DNA from: Enterobacteriaceae endosymbiont of Plateumaris braccata
GTDB taxonomy: Bacteria > Pseudomonadota > Gammaproteobacteria > Enterobacterales > Enterobacteriaceae
Reading direction: 5' to 3'
Length of the DNA stretch: 64,000 bases
Assembly (NCBI RefSeq): GCF_012563325.1
Contig: NZ_CP046232.1
Span: forward strand, 312,321 to 376,320
Position 1 is the first letter of the stretch, and each line of letters starts with the position of its first letter. The position numbers and the translations under genes are program-made. Shown here in pieces: positions 50,584 to 60,571 of the stretch. Below the pieces are notes generated by a model. It was not told the origin of the DNA. It did not search any database and saw only the letters and a list, made by a program, of their open reading frames with translations.

Positions 50584-51012
50584 TTAATCCTCTATTATTA
50601 ACCCCATTGAAAGCGCAGTTCCTTCTATAGAATGCATCATTGCTTCAATATTTGTTCCTGTCATATCTACAGATTTTAATTTCGCTATTTGACGAATTTG
50701 TTTATGAGTTATTTTACCTATTTTTTCTAATTTCGGTTTGCTAGATCCAGATTTAATTCCTAAAATTTTTTTTATTAAAATTGCCGCTGGAGGAGTTTTA
50801 GTAATAAATGTAAAAGAACGATCTGAATAAATAGTAATTATAACAGGTATAGGTATTCCTTTTTCTAAATTACTAGTTTGAGCATTAAAAGTTTTACAAA
50901 AATCCATTATATTAACACCATGTTGGCCTAATGCAGGTCCAACAGGGGGACTGGGATTAGCAATACCTGCTGAAACTTGTAATTTAACATAAGTTTTAAT
51001 TTTCTTTGCCAT
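50584..51012 (-). CDS. rplK: 50S ribosomal protein L11
   Basis: The GTPase-associated-centre protein. It has 142 residues as in E. coli. [39 protein letters not shown] and the C-terminal RNA-binding [20 protein letters not shown] are all present. The proline pair that binds thiostrepton-type antibiotics is kept. It is first of rplK-rplA, 47 bp after nusG. Confidence 0.98.
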   Translation of the reverse strand: MAKKIKTYVKLQVSAGIANPSPPVGPALGQHGVNIMDFCKTFNAQTSNLEKGIPIPVIITIYSDRSFTFITKTPPAAILIKKILGIKSGSSKPKLEKIGKITHKQIRQIAKLKSVDMTGTNIEAMMHSIEGTALSMGLIIED

Positions 51013-51059
51013 AATTATTCCTTTAAAAAAATAATTTATCGTAAAATTTTATAAATAAA

Positions 51060-51605
51060 TTATCCTTTTTCTACTTGACTAAAATCTAAATCAACAGGAG
51101 TTGCTCTACCAAAAATTGATACTGATACTTTCAAACGACTTTTTTCATAATCAACTTCTTCAACTATCCCATTAAAATCAGAAAAAGGACCATCATTTAC
51201 ACGAATCATTTCTCCAGTTTCAAATAATATTTTTGGTCTTGGTTTATCTCCAATCTGTTGAAGGCGACTTTTAATTATGTCAACTTCTTTATTGCTAATA
51301 GGAGAAGGATTGTCAGAAGTTCCTCCTACAAAACCTAATACTCTAGGAATACCACGAACTAAATGCCAACTGATATCTTTCATAATCATATTAATTAATA
51401 TATATCCAGGAAAAAATTTACGTTCACTTTTATAACGTTGTCCATTACGAATTTCTACTACTTCTTCAGTAGGTATTAAAATATCTCCAAAAAAATTTTT
51501 CATATTATGAATATCAATATGTTCTTTTAGTGATTGTGCAACACGATTTTCAAATCCAGATCGAGCTTGAATAACATACCATCTTTTTTGTATAGACTTA
51601 GTCAT
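51060..51605 (-). CDS. nusG: Transcription factor NusG
   Basis: A processivity and Rho-coupling factor of 181 residues, as in E. coli. An N-terminal NGN domain ([38 protein letters not shown]) is followed by a C-terminal KOW domain ([25 protein letters not shown]). The secE stop at 51606 abuts the nusG start at 51605, so they are coupled. Confidence 0.98.
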   Translation of the reverse strand: MTKSIQKRWYVIQARSGFENRVAQSLKEHIDIHNMKNFFGDILIPTEEVVEIRNGQRYKSERKFFPGYILINMIMKDISWHLVRGIPRVLGFVGGTSDNPSPISNKEVDIIKSRLQQIGDKPRPKILFETGEMIRVNDGPFSDFNGIVEEVDYEKSRLKVSVSIFGRATPVDLDFSQVEKG

Positions 51606-51989
51606 TTATAATCTCATATTAGTTAATAATGATATTAAATAAATTAAAATACTATCAAGTCCCCAAATAATTAATGACATAATTAAAGTAATTATGATAA
51701 TAATTAAAGTTATTTGTAAAGTTTCTTTATAAGTTGGCCAGACTACCTTACGTGTTTCTATACGTGTTTCTCGAATAAATAGTAATATCTTTTTTCCTTT
51801 ATTAGTAGATAATATAATAAAAATTATTAAAATTAATATAGGACAGATAATTATTATTCGAATAGGCAATTCAAGATTTTGATATAAATAATCATATATT
51901 ATAATTGAAATAAATAAGATTATACTAATAATCCATTTTATATATTCTAAAATATATTTACTTCTTTTGTATTTTACATTATTAATCAT
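51606..51989 (-). CDS. secE: SecE, protein-export translocase subunit
   Basis: 127 residues with three hydrophobic segments (about 14-32, 40-60 and 93-113), the three-helix enterobacterial form. The conserved amphipathic RETRIETRKVVWPTYKETLQ precedes the last helix. It directly precedes nusG. In E. coli it lies behind tufB, and here it lies behind the only tuf gene seen. Confidence 0.95.
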   Translation of the reverse strand: MINNVKYKRSKYILEYIKWIISIILFISIIIYDYLYQNLELPIRIIIICPILILIIFIILSTNKGKKILLFIRETRIETRKVVWPTYKETLQITLIIIIITLIMSLIIWGLDSILIYLISLLTNMRL

Positions 51990-52101
51990 ATATTATATCA
52001 ACCAATATAAAACAAATTTAATTTAATTATATATTATAAAAATTTTATTTAATATAAAACATTATTTATAATTAGATAATTTATTTTATAATAAATTTTT
52101 T

Positions 52102-52150
52102 AAAAAAAAAGAATCAAAGGGATTAATATTCTAATACCCTCATCTTCTTT
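52102..52150 (-). terminator. Intrinsic terminator after tuf
   Basis: On the minus strand GGGTATTA (52132-52139) pairs with TAATCCC (52119-52125) with one bulge, flanked by an AAGAA/TTCTT outer stem and followed by nine T (52102-52110). It is one of the few hairpins in the window with a G-C core. It lies 9 bp after the tuf stop, before secE. Confidence 0.6.
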
Positions 52151-52158
52151 TATTTTTA

Positions 52159-53343
52159 TTATTGTAATATTTTAGTTACAATTCCAGCTCCAACAGTTCT
52201 ACCACCTTCACGAATAGCAAATCTTAAACCATCTGTCATAGCAATAGGATTTATCAATGTTACAGTCATTTTTATATTATCACCAGGCATTACCATTTCA
52301 ATTTCTTTTGCTAATTCTATTGTACCAGTAACATCAGTAGTTCTAAAATAAAATTGAGGACGATAACCTTTAAAAAATGCAGTATGTCTACCACCTTCAT
52401 CTTTAGATAAGATATATACTTCAGATTCAAATTGTGTATGAGGTTTTATAGATCCTGGTTTAGCTAAAACTTGTCCTCTTTCAATTTCTTCTCTTTTGAT
52501 TCCTCGTAATAAAATACCTACATTTTCTCCTGCACGACCCTCATCTAATAATTTACGAAACATTTCAACACCTGTACAAGTAGATTTTATAGTATCTCTT
52601 ATACCAATAATTTCTACTTCTTCTCCTACTTTAATTATACCTCTTTCTACTCTTCCTGTTACAACTGTTCCTCTACCAGAAATAGAAAAAACATCTTCAA
52701 TTGGTAATAAAAATGGTTGATCAACAGCTCTTTTTGGTTCAGGTATATAATTATCTAAACAATTTGCTAATTCAATGATTTTTTTCTCCCAAATTTTATC
52801 TCCTTCTAATGCTTTAAGAGCAGATCCATGAATAATTGGAGTTTTTTCACCTGGAAAATCATATTGAGTAAGTAAATCACGTACTTCCATTTCTACTAAT
52901 TCTAATAATTCTTCATCATCAACTAAATCACATTTATTAAGAAAAACAACAATATAAGGAACACCAACTTGTCTTGCTAATAAAATATGTTCTCTTGTTT
53001 GAGGCATTGGTCCATCTGTTGCTGCAACTACTAATATAGCTCCATCCATTTGAGCTGCACCAGTAATCATATTTTTTACATAATCAGCATGTCCAGGGCA
53101 ATCTACATGTGCATAATGACGATACTTTGTATCATATTCTACATGAGAAGTATTAATAGTAATACCTCTTTCTTTCTCTTCGGGAGCATTATCTATTTGA
53201 TCAAAAGCTTTAGCTGCTCCACCATATTTTTTAGATAAAACAGTTGTAATAGCTGCTGTTAAAGTTGTTTTACCATGATCAACATGTCCTATAGTACCTA
53301 CATTAATATGTGGTTTAGAACGTTTAAATTTTTCTTTAGACAC
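52159..53343 (-). CDS. tufA: Elongation factor Tu
   Basis: Delivers aminoacyl-tRNA to the ribosome. It has 394 residues, like E. coli EF-Tu. The G domain carries [25 protein letters not shown] and GSALKAL; domain [14 protein letters not shown] and domain [18 protein letters not shown] are intact. It follows fusA by 77 bp as tufA does, but is followed by secE as tufB is. It is therefore a tufA/tufB hybrid in position. It is among the most conserved and least AT-biased coding sequences here. Confidence 0.98.
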   Translation of the reverse strand: MSKEKFKRSKPHINVGTIGHVDHGKTTLTAAITTVLSKKYGGAAKAFDQIDNAPEEKERGITINTSHVEYDTKYRHYAHVDCPGHADYVKNMITGAAQMDGAILVVAATDGPMPQTREHILLARQVGVPYIVVFLNKCDLVDDEELLELVEMEVRDLLTQYDFPGEKTPIIHGSALKALEGDKIWEKKIIELANCLDNYIPEPKRAVDQPFLLPIEDVFSISGRGTVVTGRVERGIIKVGEEVEIIGIRDTIKSTCTGVEMFRKLLDEGRAGENVGILLRGIKREEIERGQVLAKPGSIKPHTQFESEVYILSKDEGGRHTAFFKGYRPQFYFRTTDVTGTIELAKEIEMVMPGDNIKMTVTLINPIAMTDGLRFAIREGGRTVGAGIVTKILQ

Positions 53344-53420
53344 AGAATAATTCCTTCTATATTATTTTTTCTTTTATAGAATAAAAAAGAAAAATTACTT
53401 AATTATTGATTAACTATTAT

Positions 53421-55538
53421 TTATTTACACCTAGAATCAATAATAATTTGTGAAATATTATTAGGTGCTTCAGTATATTTTAAAAATTCCATAGAATAAG
53501 ATGATCTTCCTTGAGTATAAGAACGTAAATCAGTAGCATAACCAAACATTTCAGATAATGGTACACATGCACGTATTAATTTACCAGTTAAAATATTATC
53601 TATACCTTCTATAATACCTCTTCTACGATTTAAATCTCCTATTACATCTCCCATATATTCTTCTGGGGTTTCTACTTCAACTTTCATAATAGGTTCTAAT
53701 AATACTGGATTAGCTTGTTTAAACGCATTTTTAAATGCAATTGCAGCTGCTAATTTAAATGCTAATTCTGAAGAATCTACATCATGATATGATCCATAAT
53801 GTAATCTAATTGCAACATTTACTACTGGGTATCCAGCCATTGGACCAGATTTTAATTGTTCTTGAATACTTTTATCTATAGATGAAATATATTCACTAGG
53901 TATTACACCACCTTTTATATCGTTAGTAAATAAATATCCTACGTTATTTTTTTTATTTAATTTTATTGGAGATATGTCTATAACAACATGTCCATATTGT
54001 CCTCTACCACCGGTTTGTTTTATATGTTTACCTTCTATATTTATAACATTCTTTTTTATAGTTTCACGATAGGATACTTGAGGCTTACCAATGTTAGCAG
54101 CTACATTAAATTCTCTTTTCATTCTATCAACTATAATTTCTAAATGTAGTTCACCCATACCTGCAATAATAGTTTGATTACTTTCTTTATCTGTCCAAGT
54201 TTTTAATGATGGATCTTCTTTTGTTAATCTATTTAATGCTAATCCCATTTTTTCTTGATCAATTTTAGTTTTAGGTTCTATAGCAATAGATATTACAGGT
54301 TCTGGAAATTCCATTTTTTCAAGAATAATACTTTTATCTATAGAACATAATGTATCTCCTGTTGTAACATCTTTTAAACCAATAGCTGCTGCAATATCTC
54401 CAGCATGAACTTTTTTGATTTCTTCACGTTTATTAGCATGCATTTGTACAATTCTTCCAATTCGTTCTTTTTTCATTTTAATAGAATTGAAAATTAAATC
54501 ACCACTACTTACTGTCCCAGAATATACCCTGAAAAATGTTAAATTACCAACAAAAGGATCATTTGATATTTTAAAAGCTAATGCTGAAAATGGTTCATCA
54601 TCATTTGATTGTCGAATAGATAATGTTTTTTTTTCATTATTTATAATTCCTTGTATAGGTGGAATATCTGTTGGAGATGGTAAAAATTCAATTACTGCAT
54701 CTAACATAGCTTGAACTCCTTTATTTTTAAAAGCAGAACCGCAAGTTATTAAAGTAATTTCATTTTTTAATACTCTTTTTCTTAAAGAAAACTTTATTTC
54801 TTTTTCAGTAAGATTTATACCATCTAAATATTTATCCATTAATTTTTCATCTGATTCAACAGCAGATTCAATTAATTTTTGTCTCCAAAGTTTGGAATCT
54901 TTTATCATATTTGTAGGTATTTGATTATAATTAAAAGTAGTACCTTGATCTTTATCATTCCAACTTATTGCTTTCATTTTAATTAAATCTATAACTCCAA
55001 TAAAATTATCTTCAGATCCAATAGGTAATTGTATTGGTACAGTTTCTATAGATAAATTTTTTTTTATTTGATGAACAACTTTTAAAAAATTAGCACCCAT
55101 ACGGTCCATTTTATTTATAAATGCTATTCTTGGAACTTTATACTTATTAGCTTGTCTCCATACTGTTTCTGATTGTGGTTGGACACCACCTACTGCACAA
55201 TAAATCATTACTACACCGTCTAAAACTCTCATAGATCGTTCTACTTCAATTGTAAAATCAACATGACCTGGAGTGTCAATAATATTAATTCTATGTGATT
55301 TATATTGATTAGCCATTCCTGACCAAAATGCAGTAGTAGCTGCAGATGTAATAGTAATTCCTCTTTCTTGTTCTTGTTCCATCCAATCCATAGTAGCAGC
55401 ACCATCATGTACTTCACCTATTTTATGATTAACTCCAGTATAAAAAAGAATTCTTTCAGTAGTAGTAGTTTTACCTGCATCAATATGTGCGCTAATACCA
55501 ATATTACGATAACGTGTTATAGGAGTTATACGACTCAT
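53421..55538 (-). CDS. fusA: Elongation factor G
   Basis: The translocation GTPase. It has 705 residues (704 in E. coli). [36 protein letters not shown] and NKMDRMGA form the G domain; [14 protein letters not shown] and RGQYGHVV mark domains III-IV; the C-terminal RRGIIEGID and [16 protein letters not shown] segments close domain V. It is part of the str operon rpsL-rpsG-fusA-tuf; the rpsG-fusA gap is 175 bp. Confidence 0.98.
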   Translation of the reverse strand: MSRITPITRYRNIGISAHIDAGKTTTTERILFYTGVNHKIGEVHDGAATMDWMEQEQERGITITSAATTAFWSGMANQYKSHRINIIDTPGHVDFTIEVERSMRVLDGVVMIYCAVGGVQPQSETVWRQANKYKVPRIAFINKMDRMGANFLKVVHQIKKNLSIETVPIQLPIGSEDNFIGVIDLIKMKAISWNDKDQGTTFNYNQIPTNMIKDSKLWRQKLIESAVESDEKLMDKYLDGINLTEKEIKFSLRKRVLKNEITLITCGSAFKNKGVQAMLDAVIEFLPSPTDIPPIQGIINNEKKTLSIRQSNDDEPFSALAFKISNDPFVGNLTFFRVYSGTVSSGDLIFNSIKMKKERIGRIVQMHANKREEIKKVHAGDIAAAIGLKDVTTGDTLCSIDKSIILEKMEFPEPVISIAIEPKTKIDQEKMGLALNRLTKEDPSLKTWTDKESNQTIIAGMGELHLEIIVDRMKREFNVAANIGKPQVSYRETIKKNVINIEGKHIKQTGGRGQYGHVVIDISPIKLNKKNNVGYLFTNDIKGGVIPSEYISSIDKSIQEQLKSGPMAGYPVVNVAIRLHYGSYHDVDSSELAFKLAAAIAFKNAFKQANPVLLEPIMKVEVETPEEYMGDVIGDLNRRRGIIEGIDNILTGKLIRACVPLSEMFGYATDLRSYTQGRSSYSMEFLKYTEAPNNISQIIIDSRCK

Positions 55539-55713
55539 TTTATTCCTCTATTTTAGATAAATACTAAAAGTTTAAATATATTATTTAATATCATTAAAAT
55601 TAATAATGAATATTACATAATATTGATATATTTATTAGCTACAACATATTTTATTGATGAATTTATTAATTTAATTAATTAATATTTATTATTAAGAAAT
55701 AATATATTAAATA

Positions 55714-56184
55714 TTACCAACGATAATGAGCGAATGCTTTATTTGCTTCAGCCATACGATGTACTTCTTCTTTTTTTTTAACTGCATTACCTTTATTTTC
55801 AATAGCGTCAGAAATTTCATGAGCTAATCTTAATGACATTGATCTATCATTTCTTTTTCTTGCTGCATTTATTAACCAACGCATTGCTAATGTATTTCTT
55901 CTAGAAGGTCTAACTTCTACTGGAACTTGATAAGTAGATCCACCGACTCTACGAGATTTTACTTCAACCATAGGTTTGACATTTTCTAATGCATTTAAAA
56001 AATTATCTAATTCATTTTTACCAGAATTTGTAGTTATTGTTTTTAAAGATGAATAAACAATTGATTCTGCTATAGATTTTTTACCATTAACCATTAAAAT
56101 ATTAATAAATTTAGCGAGTAAATTTGATTCAAATTTAGGATCTGGTAATATTTTACGTTGACTAATTATGCGTCTACGAGACAT
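55714..56184 (-). CDS. rpsG: 30S ribosomal protein S7
   Basis: Nucleates 16S 3'-domain assembly. The start at 56184 gives [18 protein letters not shown], matching the family, with GGAG upstream; the longer frame to 56199 adds five residues without support. It has 156 residues. [25 protein letters not shown] and [12 protein letters not shown] segments and the C-terminal FAHYRW are present. It follows rpsL by 22 bp. In E. coli S7 feeds back on the str operon. Confidence 0.97.
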   Translation of the reverse strand: MSRRRIISQRKILPDPKFESNLLAKFINILMVNGKKSIAESIVYSSLKTITTNSGKNELDNFLNALENVKPMVEVKSRRVGGSTYQVPVEVRPSRRNTLAMRWLINAARKRNDRSMSLRLAHEISDAIENKGNAVKKKEEVHRMAEANKAFAHYRW

Positions 56185-56206
56185 TATATAATACTCCATA
56201 TTAATA

Positions 56207-56578
56207 TTATTTAGGTTTTTTTACACCATATTTGGATCTTCCTTTTTTTCTTTCTTTTACACCAGAACAATCCAATGCTCCTCTAATTGTATGATACCTA
56301 ACACCTGGTAAGTCTTTCACTCTACCTCCACGAATTAATACTACAGAATGTTCTTGTAAATTATGTCCTTCTCCTGGTATATAAGAAGTAACTTCAAAAC
56401 CATTAGTTAAACGAACTCTACAAACTTTTCTTAATGCTGAATTTGGTTTTTTAGGTGTAGTTGTATAAACTTTAATACATACTCCTCTTTTTTGAGGACA
56501 CGAATTTAAAGCAGGAACATTACTTTTAGTAATTTTATGAGTTCGTTTTCTTCGAACTAATTGATTTACTGTAGCCAT
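56207..56578 (-). CDS. rpsL: 30S ribosomal protein S12
   Basis: A decoding-centre protein of 123 residues (124 in E. coli). [12 protein letters not shown] and GGRVKDLPG carry the wild-type lysines where streptomycin resistance arises, and the Asp that is methylthiolated in other species is present. It is first of rpsL-rpsG-fusA-tuf. A perfect TATAAT stands at 56602-56607 on the minus strand, about 24 bp upstream of the start, with only a weak -35, followed by AGGAAA. Confidence 0.98.
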   Translation of the reverse strand: MATVNQLVRRKRTHKITKSNVPALNSCPQKRGVCIKVYTTTPKKPNSALRKVCRVRLTNGFEVTSYIPGEGHNLQEHSVVLIRGGRVKDLPGVRYHTIRGALDCSGVKERKKGRSKYGVKKPK

Positions 56579-56661
56579 TCTTTTATTTCCTAAATAAAAT
56601 TATTATAAGCAAATAATTTTAACACAAATTAAATTTTTTATTTATAAATAATAATTTATAA

Positions 56662-56961
56662 TTACCAAAATATTTGTTGTTTATTTTTTATTGATAAATA
56701 TACAAAATCTTTATATTCTATATGTATTACTTTTTTAGATATGATTTTTAATAATCCTCTTGATTCTATATCATTTTTTATACCAAAAACATTAAATGGA
56801 ATTTTATTTTTAATTTTAATTATTTTTTTCATGAAAATACTATTATGTAATCCTGCCAAAACACCATTTTGAATTAAAATTAAATCATCATTTTTACTTA
56901 AATAATTTAAAAGTAAAGAAAAATTACAAGATGATGGTGAATTAAATAAGGTATATAACAT
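56662..56961 (-). CDS. tusB: TusB, sulfur-relay protein
   Basis: Part of the TusBCD complex that passes persulfide from TusA to TusE-MnmA for 2-thiouridine at U34 of tRNA Lys, Glu and Gln. It has 99 residues (95 in E. coli). MLYTLFNSPSSCNF at the start and the end ...EYKDFVYLSIKNKQQIFW align with the family. It follows tusC by 16 bp and precedes rpsL as in E. coli. It is the least conserved of the three, as is usual. Confidence 0.93.
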   Translation of the reverse strand: MLYTLFNSPSSCNFSLLLNYLSKNDDLILIQNGVLAGLHNSIFMKKIIKIKNKIPFNVFGIKNDIESRGLLKIISKKVIHIEYKDFVYLSIKNKQQIFW

Positions 56962-56977
56962 ATATTAACTTTATAGT

Positions 56978-57346
56978 TTAAAAATGTAATATTACATTAT
57001 ATTTTTTTAGTTTTTTTTTCCAACATAAAGAATTAATAATTTTAATAGGTACTGTCCAAAAATTTTTTTTGTTACAATCATTTAAACCTAAAATATTTAA
57101 AGAATCGTAACAAATAAAATAATTATTTATATTACAAATACTTAACATATTAAAACTAATACTGTGATTAGGAAATAATATTTTTTTTGGTTTTTGATTA
57201 GATATTATCTGAAAAATACCATCTCCTGTAAAAAATAATGCTATATCCTCACTAAATGAGGATATAGAAATTATAGCATCTAATCCTTCTTGACCAGAAC
57301 TATTTCCATATGGAGATTTAGAAAAAATAAAAGCTACTTTATTCAT
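56978..57346 (-). CDS. tusC: TusC, sulfur-relay protein
   Basis: The DsrF-like subunit of TusBCD, 122 residues (119 in E. coli). KVAFIFSKSPYGNSSGQEGLDA at the start, FFTGDGIFQI in the middle and KKYNVILHF at the end match E. coli. Its ATG overlaps the tusD stop by one base (TAATG), which indicates translational coupling. Confidence 0.95.
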   Translation of the reverse strand: MNKVAFIFSKSPYGNSSGQEGLDAIISISSFSEDIALFFTGDGIFQIISNQKPKKILFPNHSISFNMLSICNINNYFICYDSLNILGLNDCNKKNFWTVPIKIINSLCWKKKLKKYNVILHF

Positions 57347-57735
57347 TAAAATTGTATAAATCGATCACAAGTTAATACAGATTTAGCTAAAATACTTAAA
57401 CTTGTTATTTGAAATTCACTTTCTATTAAATTATTAATTAATTGATTATTTGATATTTGATTTTTATCTAAAATTATTCCTCTTTTTAGTGCAGAAGAAA
57501 TACAAATATATAAATTTATATGATATTTATTACTTAAATATTTCCAACACTTAACTAAATTTATCTTATAATTATCTAAATTAATATATTTATTAGCATT
57601 ATAAACACCATTTCGATAAAAAAAAATATCTTTTACATAATGTTTTTCTTTAATAACTGCATTTGTAAAAAAATATGCTGAATATGCATTTTGCGTACTA
57701 TAAGGTGATCCCATTATTAATAATGAAAAAGTCAT
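57346..57735 (-). CDS. tusD: TusD, sulfur-relay protein
   Basis: The catalytic DsrE-like subunit, 129 residues (128 in E. coli). The active cysteine is Cys78 within LYICISSALKRG, the same position as E. coli Cys78. YSTQNAYSAYFFTNA near the N-terminus marks the fold. It heads tusDCB. With glnS and tRNA-Gln(UUG) in the window, a complete s2U34 route is implied if tusA, tusE and mnmA are elsewhere. Confidence 0.95.
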   Translation of the reverse strand: MTFSLLIMGSPYSTQNAYSAYFFTNAVIKEKHYVKDIFFYRNGVYNANKYINLDNYKINLVKCWKYLSNKYHINLYICISSALKRGIILDKNQISNNQLINNLIESEFQITSLSILAKSVLTCDRFIQF

Positions 57736-57796
57736 ATTTTTCCTAAAATATTAATATAAAAAATTATTTAATAAAATTAATATAAATAATTAAATT

Positions 57797-58657
57797 CTAT
57801 TTATTTCTCTTAAGAAAAGATTCTTTAATATCTAATAATTCAATTTCAAATATTAAAGTAGAATTTGCAGGAATTCCTGGAATTAAATTATATCCATATC
57901 CTAACTTTGGAGGTATAACTATTTTAATTTTTCCACCTTTTCTAATGTATTGAAGTGCTTCTTTCCAACCCGGAATAATTTGTTGAAAATTTATATATAA
58001 TGGCATTTTTCTAACATATGAATTGTCAAATATAGTGCCATCAACTAATTTTCCTTTATAATTCACTACTACAATAACATTACTATTTTTGTTTAATATT
58101 TGTTTTCCATATCCTAATTTTTGTATTTGATACAATAATCCTGTTTTACTTCTTTTAACATTTTTTTCTTTTAAAAATCTTGCAATATATTTTTTTCCTG
58201 CAATATCATTTTTTATTGATTCTTTTCGAATTCTACTAGTTGTAGCATTTTGTATTTCTAATTCAAATAACGTAATAATTTTATTTAATTCTTTATTTGA
58301 TATCTTAACTTTATTATTTATACAATCAATAATTCCTTGAATAATAAATTTTCTATTTAATAGAATATTAATTTTTTCTTGTTCTTGAAAGGAATGATTT
58401 AAATATTTTCCTATTGTAACACCTAATGCATAAGAATTTTGTTCTGTTTTATTTCGAAACAAACTTTGTTTTTTAATATTTATTGAATTAAATTCTTTTT
58501 CTTTAACAATTTTTTCTTGTCTGTAATCAAAATGCTTATTAGAATCATTATTCCACCATCTAATATTTTTAGATATTGATGCTTCTGATGAATTTAAACT
58601 TATAGCCAAAATAACCAACATAACAAACATTGATATTTTTTTAGTAAAAAATTTCAT
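57797..58657 (-). CDS. fkpA: FkpA-type periplasmic peptidyl-prolyl isomerase
   Basis: A periplasmic FKBP-type PPIase and chaperone. It has 286 residues (270 in E. coli). An N-terminal signal peptide (about 1-26, ending SSEA) is followed by a dimerisation helix region with SYALGVTIGKYL, and a C-terminal FKBP domain with VNYKGKLVDGTIFDNSY, GWKEALQYIRKGGKIKIVIPP, LGYG and NSTLIFEIELL. It lies upstream of tusD in the E. coli order; slyX, slyD and yheO are gone. It may serve porin and envelope folding. Confidence 0.93.
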   Translation of the reverse strand: MKFFTKKISMFVMLVILAISLNSSEASISKNIRWWNNDSNKHFDYRQEKIVKEKEFNSINIKKQSLFRNKTEQNSYALGVTIGKYLNHSFQEQEKINILLNRKFIIQGIIDCINNKVKISNKELNKIITLFELEIQNATTSRIRKESIKNDIAGKKYIARFLKEKNVKRSKTGLLYQIQKLGYGKQILNKNSNVIVVVNYKGKLVDGTIFDNSYVRKMPLYINFQQIIPGWKEALQYIRKGGKIKIVIPPKLGYGYNLIPGIPANSTLIFEIELLDIKESFLKRNK

Positions 58658-58813
58658 TTGTTCTCCAAAAATATTTAAAATTTATTAAATAAATTACCTA
58701 ATTTTATAAGTATAAACTATTTTAAAAATTTAGTGAATATATAAAAGAAATATTTTTATATTGTAACTAGTTTTATTAATAATAAATATATAAATAAAAA
58801 ATTTTTAAAAAAT

Positions 58814-59920
58814 TTAATAATTAACTAATAATTTTAATATTCTTCTTAAAGGTTCAGCTGCACCCCAAAGTAATTGATCACCTACAGAAAATGCTGAAAA
58901 ACAATTTTTGTCTATATTGAGTTTTTTAATTCTTCCAATAGGTACATCTAGTCTACCACTTACTGCAATAGGAGTTAAATTATTTACAGTACTATTAATA
59001 TCATTAGATATAACTTTAACCCATTTATTATGAGTTTGTATAATATCTTTAACATTATCTAAAGATAAGTTTTGTTTAAGTTTTATAGTAAAAGATTGAC
59101 TATGAGATCTTAAAGCTCCAATACGAACGCAAATACCATCTATAGGAATAATTTTTTCTGTATTTAAAATTTTATTAGTTTCAAATTGACCTTTCCATTC
59201 TTCTTTTGTTTGTCCATTATGCATTTTTTTATCTATCCATGGAATTAAACTTCCAGCTAATGGCACAGAAAAATATTGTTTAGGAAAATTATCTTTTGTC
59301 ATGTTTTTAGAAATTTTTTTTTCAATGTTTAATATATTTTTGAAACTTTCTTCAATATTTGATATGTTAGATATAAATTTCATCTGTAATAAAAGTTCTT
59401 TCATAAAATTTGAACCTGCACCTGATGCAGCTTGATATGTTGAAACAAATAACCATTCAATTAAATTATTTACAAATAATCCTCCTAGTGCCATTAACAT
59501 TAAACTAACAGTACAATTACCTCCTACAAAAGTTTTAATACCCATATCTATTTTTTTTTTTATAATATTTAAATTTACAGGATCTAATACAATTACAGAA
59601 CTTTTAGAAGTTCTTAAATATGATGAAGCATCTATCCAATAACCATTCCAACCTATCAAACGTAATTTAGAATATATTTTATTTGTATATGCACTACCTT
59701 GACATGATAAAATTATATCTAAAGATGATAATATTTCAATATTATAAGCATCCTGTAAAATTTTACATTTATTTTTTATATTAAAAGGAATTGTTTTACC
59801 GTATTGTGAAGTAGTAAAAAATATTGCATTAATAAAGTTGAAATCTTTTTTTTTTATCATTCTTTCTAATAAAACAGATCCAACAATACCTCTCCATCCT
59901 ATAAATCCTACATTTTTCAT
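58814..59920 (-). CDS. asd: Aspartate-semialdehyde dehydrogenase
   Basis: Makes L-aspartate semialdehyde for lysine, diaminopimelate, threonine and methionine. It has 368 residues (367 in E. coli). The NADP loop is GFIGWRGIVGSVL at 4-17, the catalytic cysteine Cys136 is in GGNCTVSLM, and the basic active-site segment RIGALRSHSQSF follows. Retention fits a need for diaminopimelate in peptidoglycan, consistent with mrdA and rodA. It stands alone and is not beside glgB as in E. coli. Confidence 0.97.
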   Translation of the reverse strand: MKNVGFIGWRGIVGSVLLERMIKKKDFNFINAIFFTTSQYGKTIPFNIKNKCKILQDAYNIEILSSLDIILSCQGSAYTNKIYSKLRLIGWNGYWIDASSYLRTSKSSVIVLDPVNLNIIKKKIDMGIKTFVGGNCTVSLMLMALGGLFVNNLIEWLFVSTYQAASGAGSNFMKELLLQMKFISNISNIEESFKNILNIEKKISKNMTKDNFPKQYFSVPLAGSLIPWIDKKMHNGQTKEEWKGQFETNKILNTEKIIPIDGICVRIGALRSHSQSFTIKLKQNLSLDNVKDIIQTHNKWVKVISNDINSTVNNLTPIAVSGRLDVPIGRIKKLNIDKNCFSAFSVGDQLLWGAAEPLRRILKLLVNY

Positions 59921-59948
59921 TGTTAATAAACCTTATAATTTTTATTAA

Positions 59949-59977
59949 TTGACATTATTTATATATTATGATATTAA
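59949..59977 (+). promoter_or_regulatory. Sigma-70-like promoter upstream of nuc
   Basis: A perfect TTGACA (59949-59954) is followed after 17 bp by TATTAA (59972-59977). The predicted start is near 59984, giving a leader of about 58 nt to the ATG at 60042. It points away from asd, so it would serve only the nuclease gene. Confidence 0.5.
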
Positions 59978-60041
59978 ATGATTTTTATATATATAATATA
60001 TTATAAATAATTTTATTTAAAATATTAAAAAATAATATAAA

Positions 60042-60563
60042 ATGAATACAAAAAAAATTATAATTTTATTAATTTTAATTTTATTAAAAATTGATGTAGC
60101 TGTTGCAACTCGAATCGATGTATTATTTACTCCTAATCCAAAAACTTTACCAATCATAATTAAGCTTATTGAACATGCTAAGAAAGAAATATTAGTAGCA
60201 GCTTATACATTCACTAATAAAAATTTAGCTTTAGCATTATTAAATGCAAGTCATAAAGGTATAAAAATTTATATAATGGTTGATGCTAAAAATAATATGA
60301 ATCGTTATACTGCAATAAATTTTTTAAAAAATAAAACTAAAAATATTCATATTAGAATGAATAATCATTATGCTATTATGCATAATAAATTTATTATTAT
60401 AGATGGATCTACTATTGAAACAGGATCTTTAAATTATTCGGCTAACGCAATAAAACGTAATGCAGAAAATATAATTATAATTTATAATTCTAAAAAGATA
60501 GCTAAGATATATAAAAAACAATTTTTCAAATTATGGAAAGAAAGTATAATTAAAATTAAATAA
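60042..60563 (+). CDS. nuc: Secreted phospholipase-D-superfamily nuclease (Nuc type)
   Basis: 173 residues: a hydrophobic signal peptide (about 1-22, ending VAVA) and one HKD motif with His114, Lys116, Asp121 and the trailing GSLN at 128-131. The single-motif, about 175-residue form matches the dimeric endonuclease Nuc of Salmonella and IncN plasmids, not a two-motif lipid synthase. It should act in the periplasm or outside. No Shine-Dalgarno is visible, but a good promoter is present. It is convergent with ung (8 bp between stops). The Nuc family is often plasmid or accessory, so keeping it here is unusual. Substrate (DNA, RNA or lipid) is undetermined. Confidence 0.87.
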   Translation: MNTKKIIILLILILLKIDVAVATRIDVLFTPNPKTLPIIIKLIEHAKKEILVAAYTFTNKNLALALLNASHKGIKIYIMVDAKNNMNRYTAINFLKNKTKNIHIRMNNHYAIMHNKFIIIDGSTIETGSLNYSANAIKRNAENIIIIYNSKKIAKIYKKQFFKLWKESIIKIK

Positions 60564-60571
60564 TTATTAAT

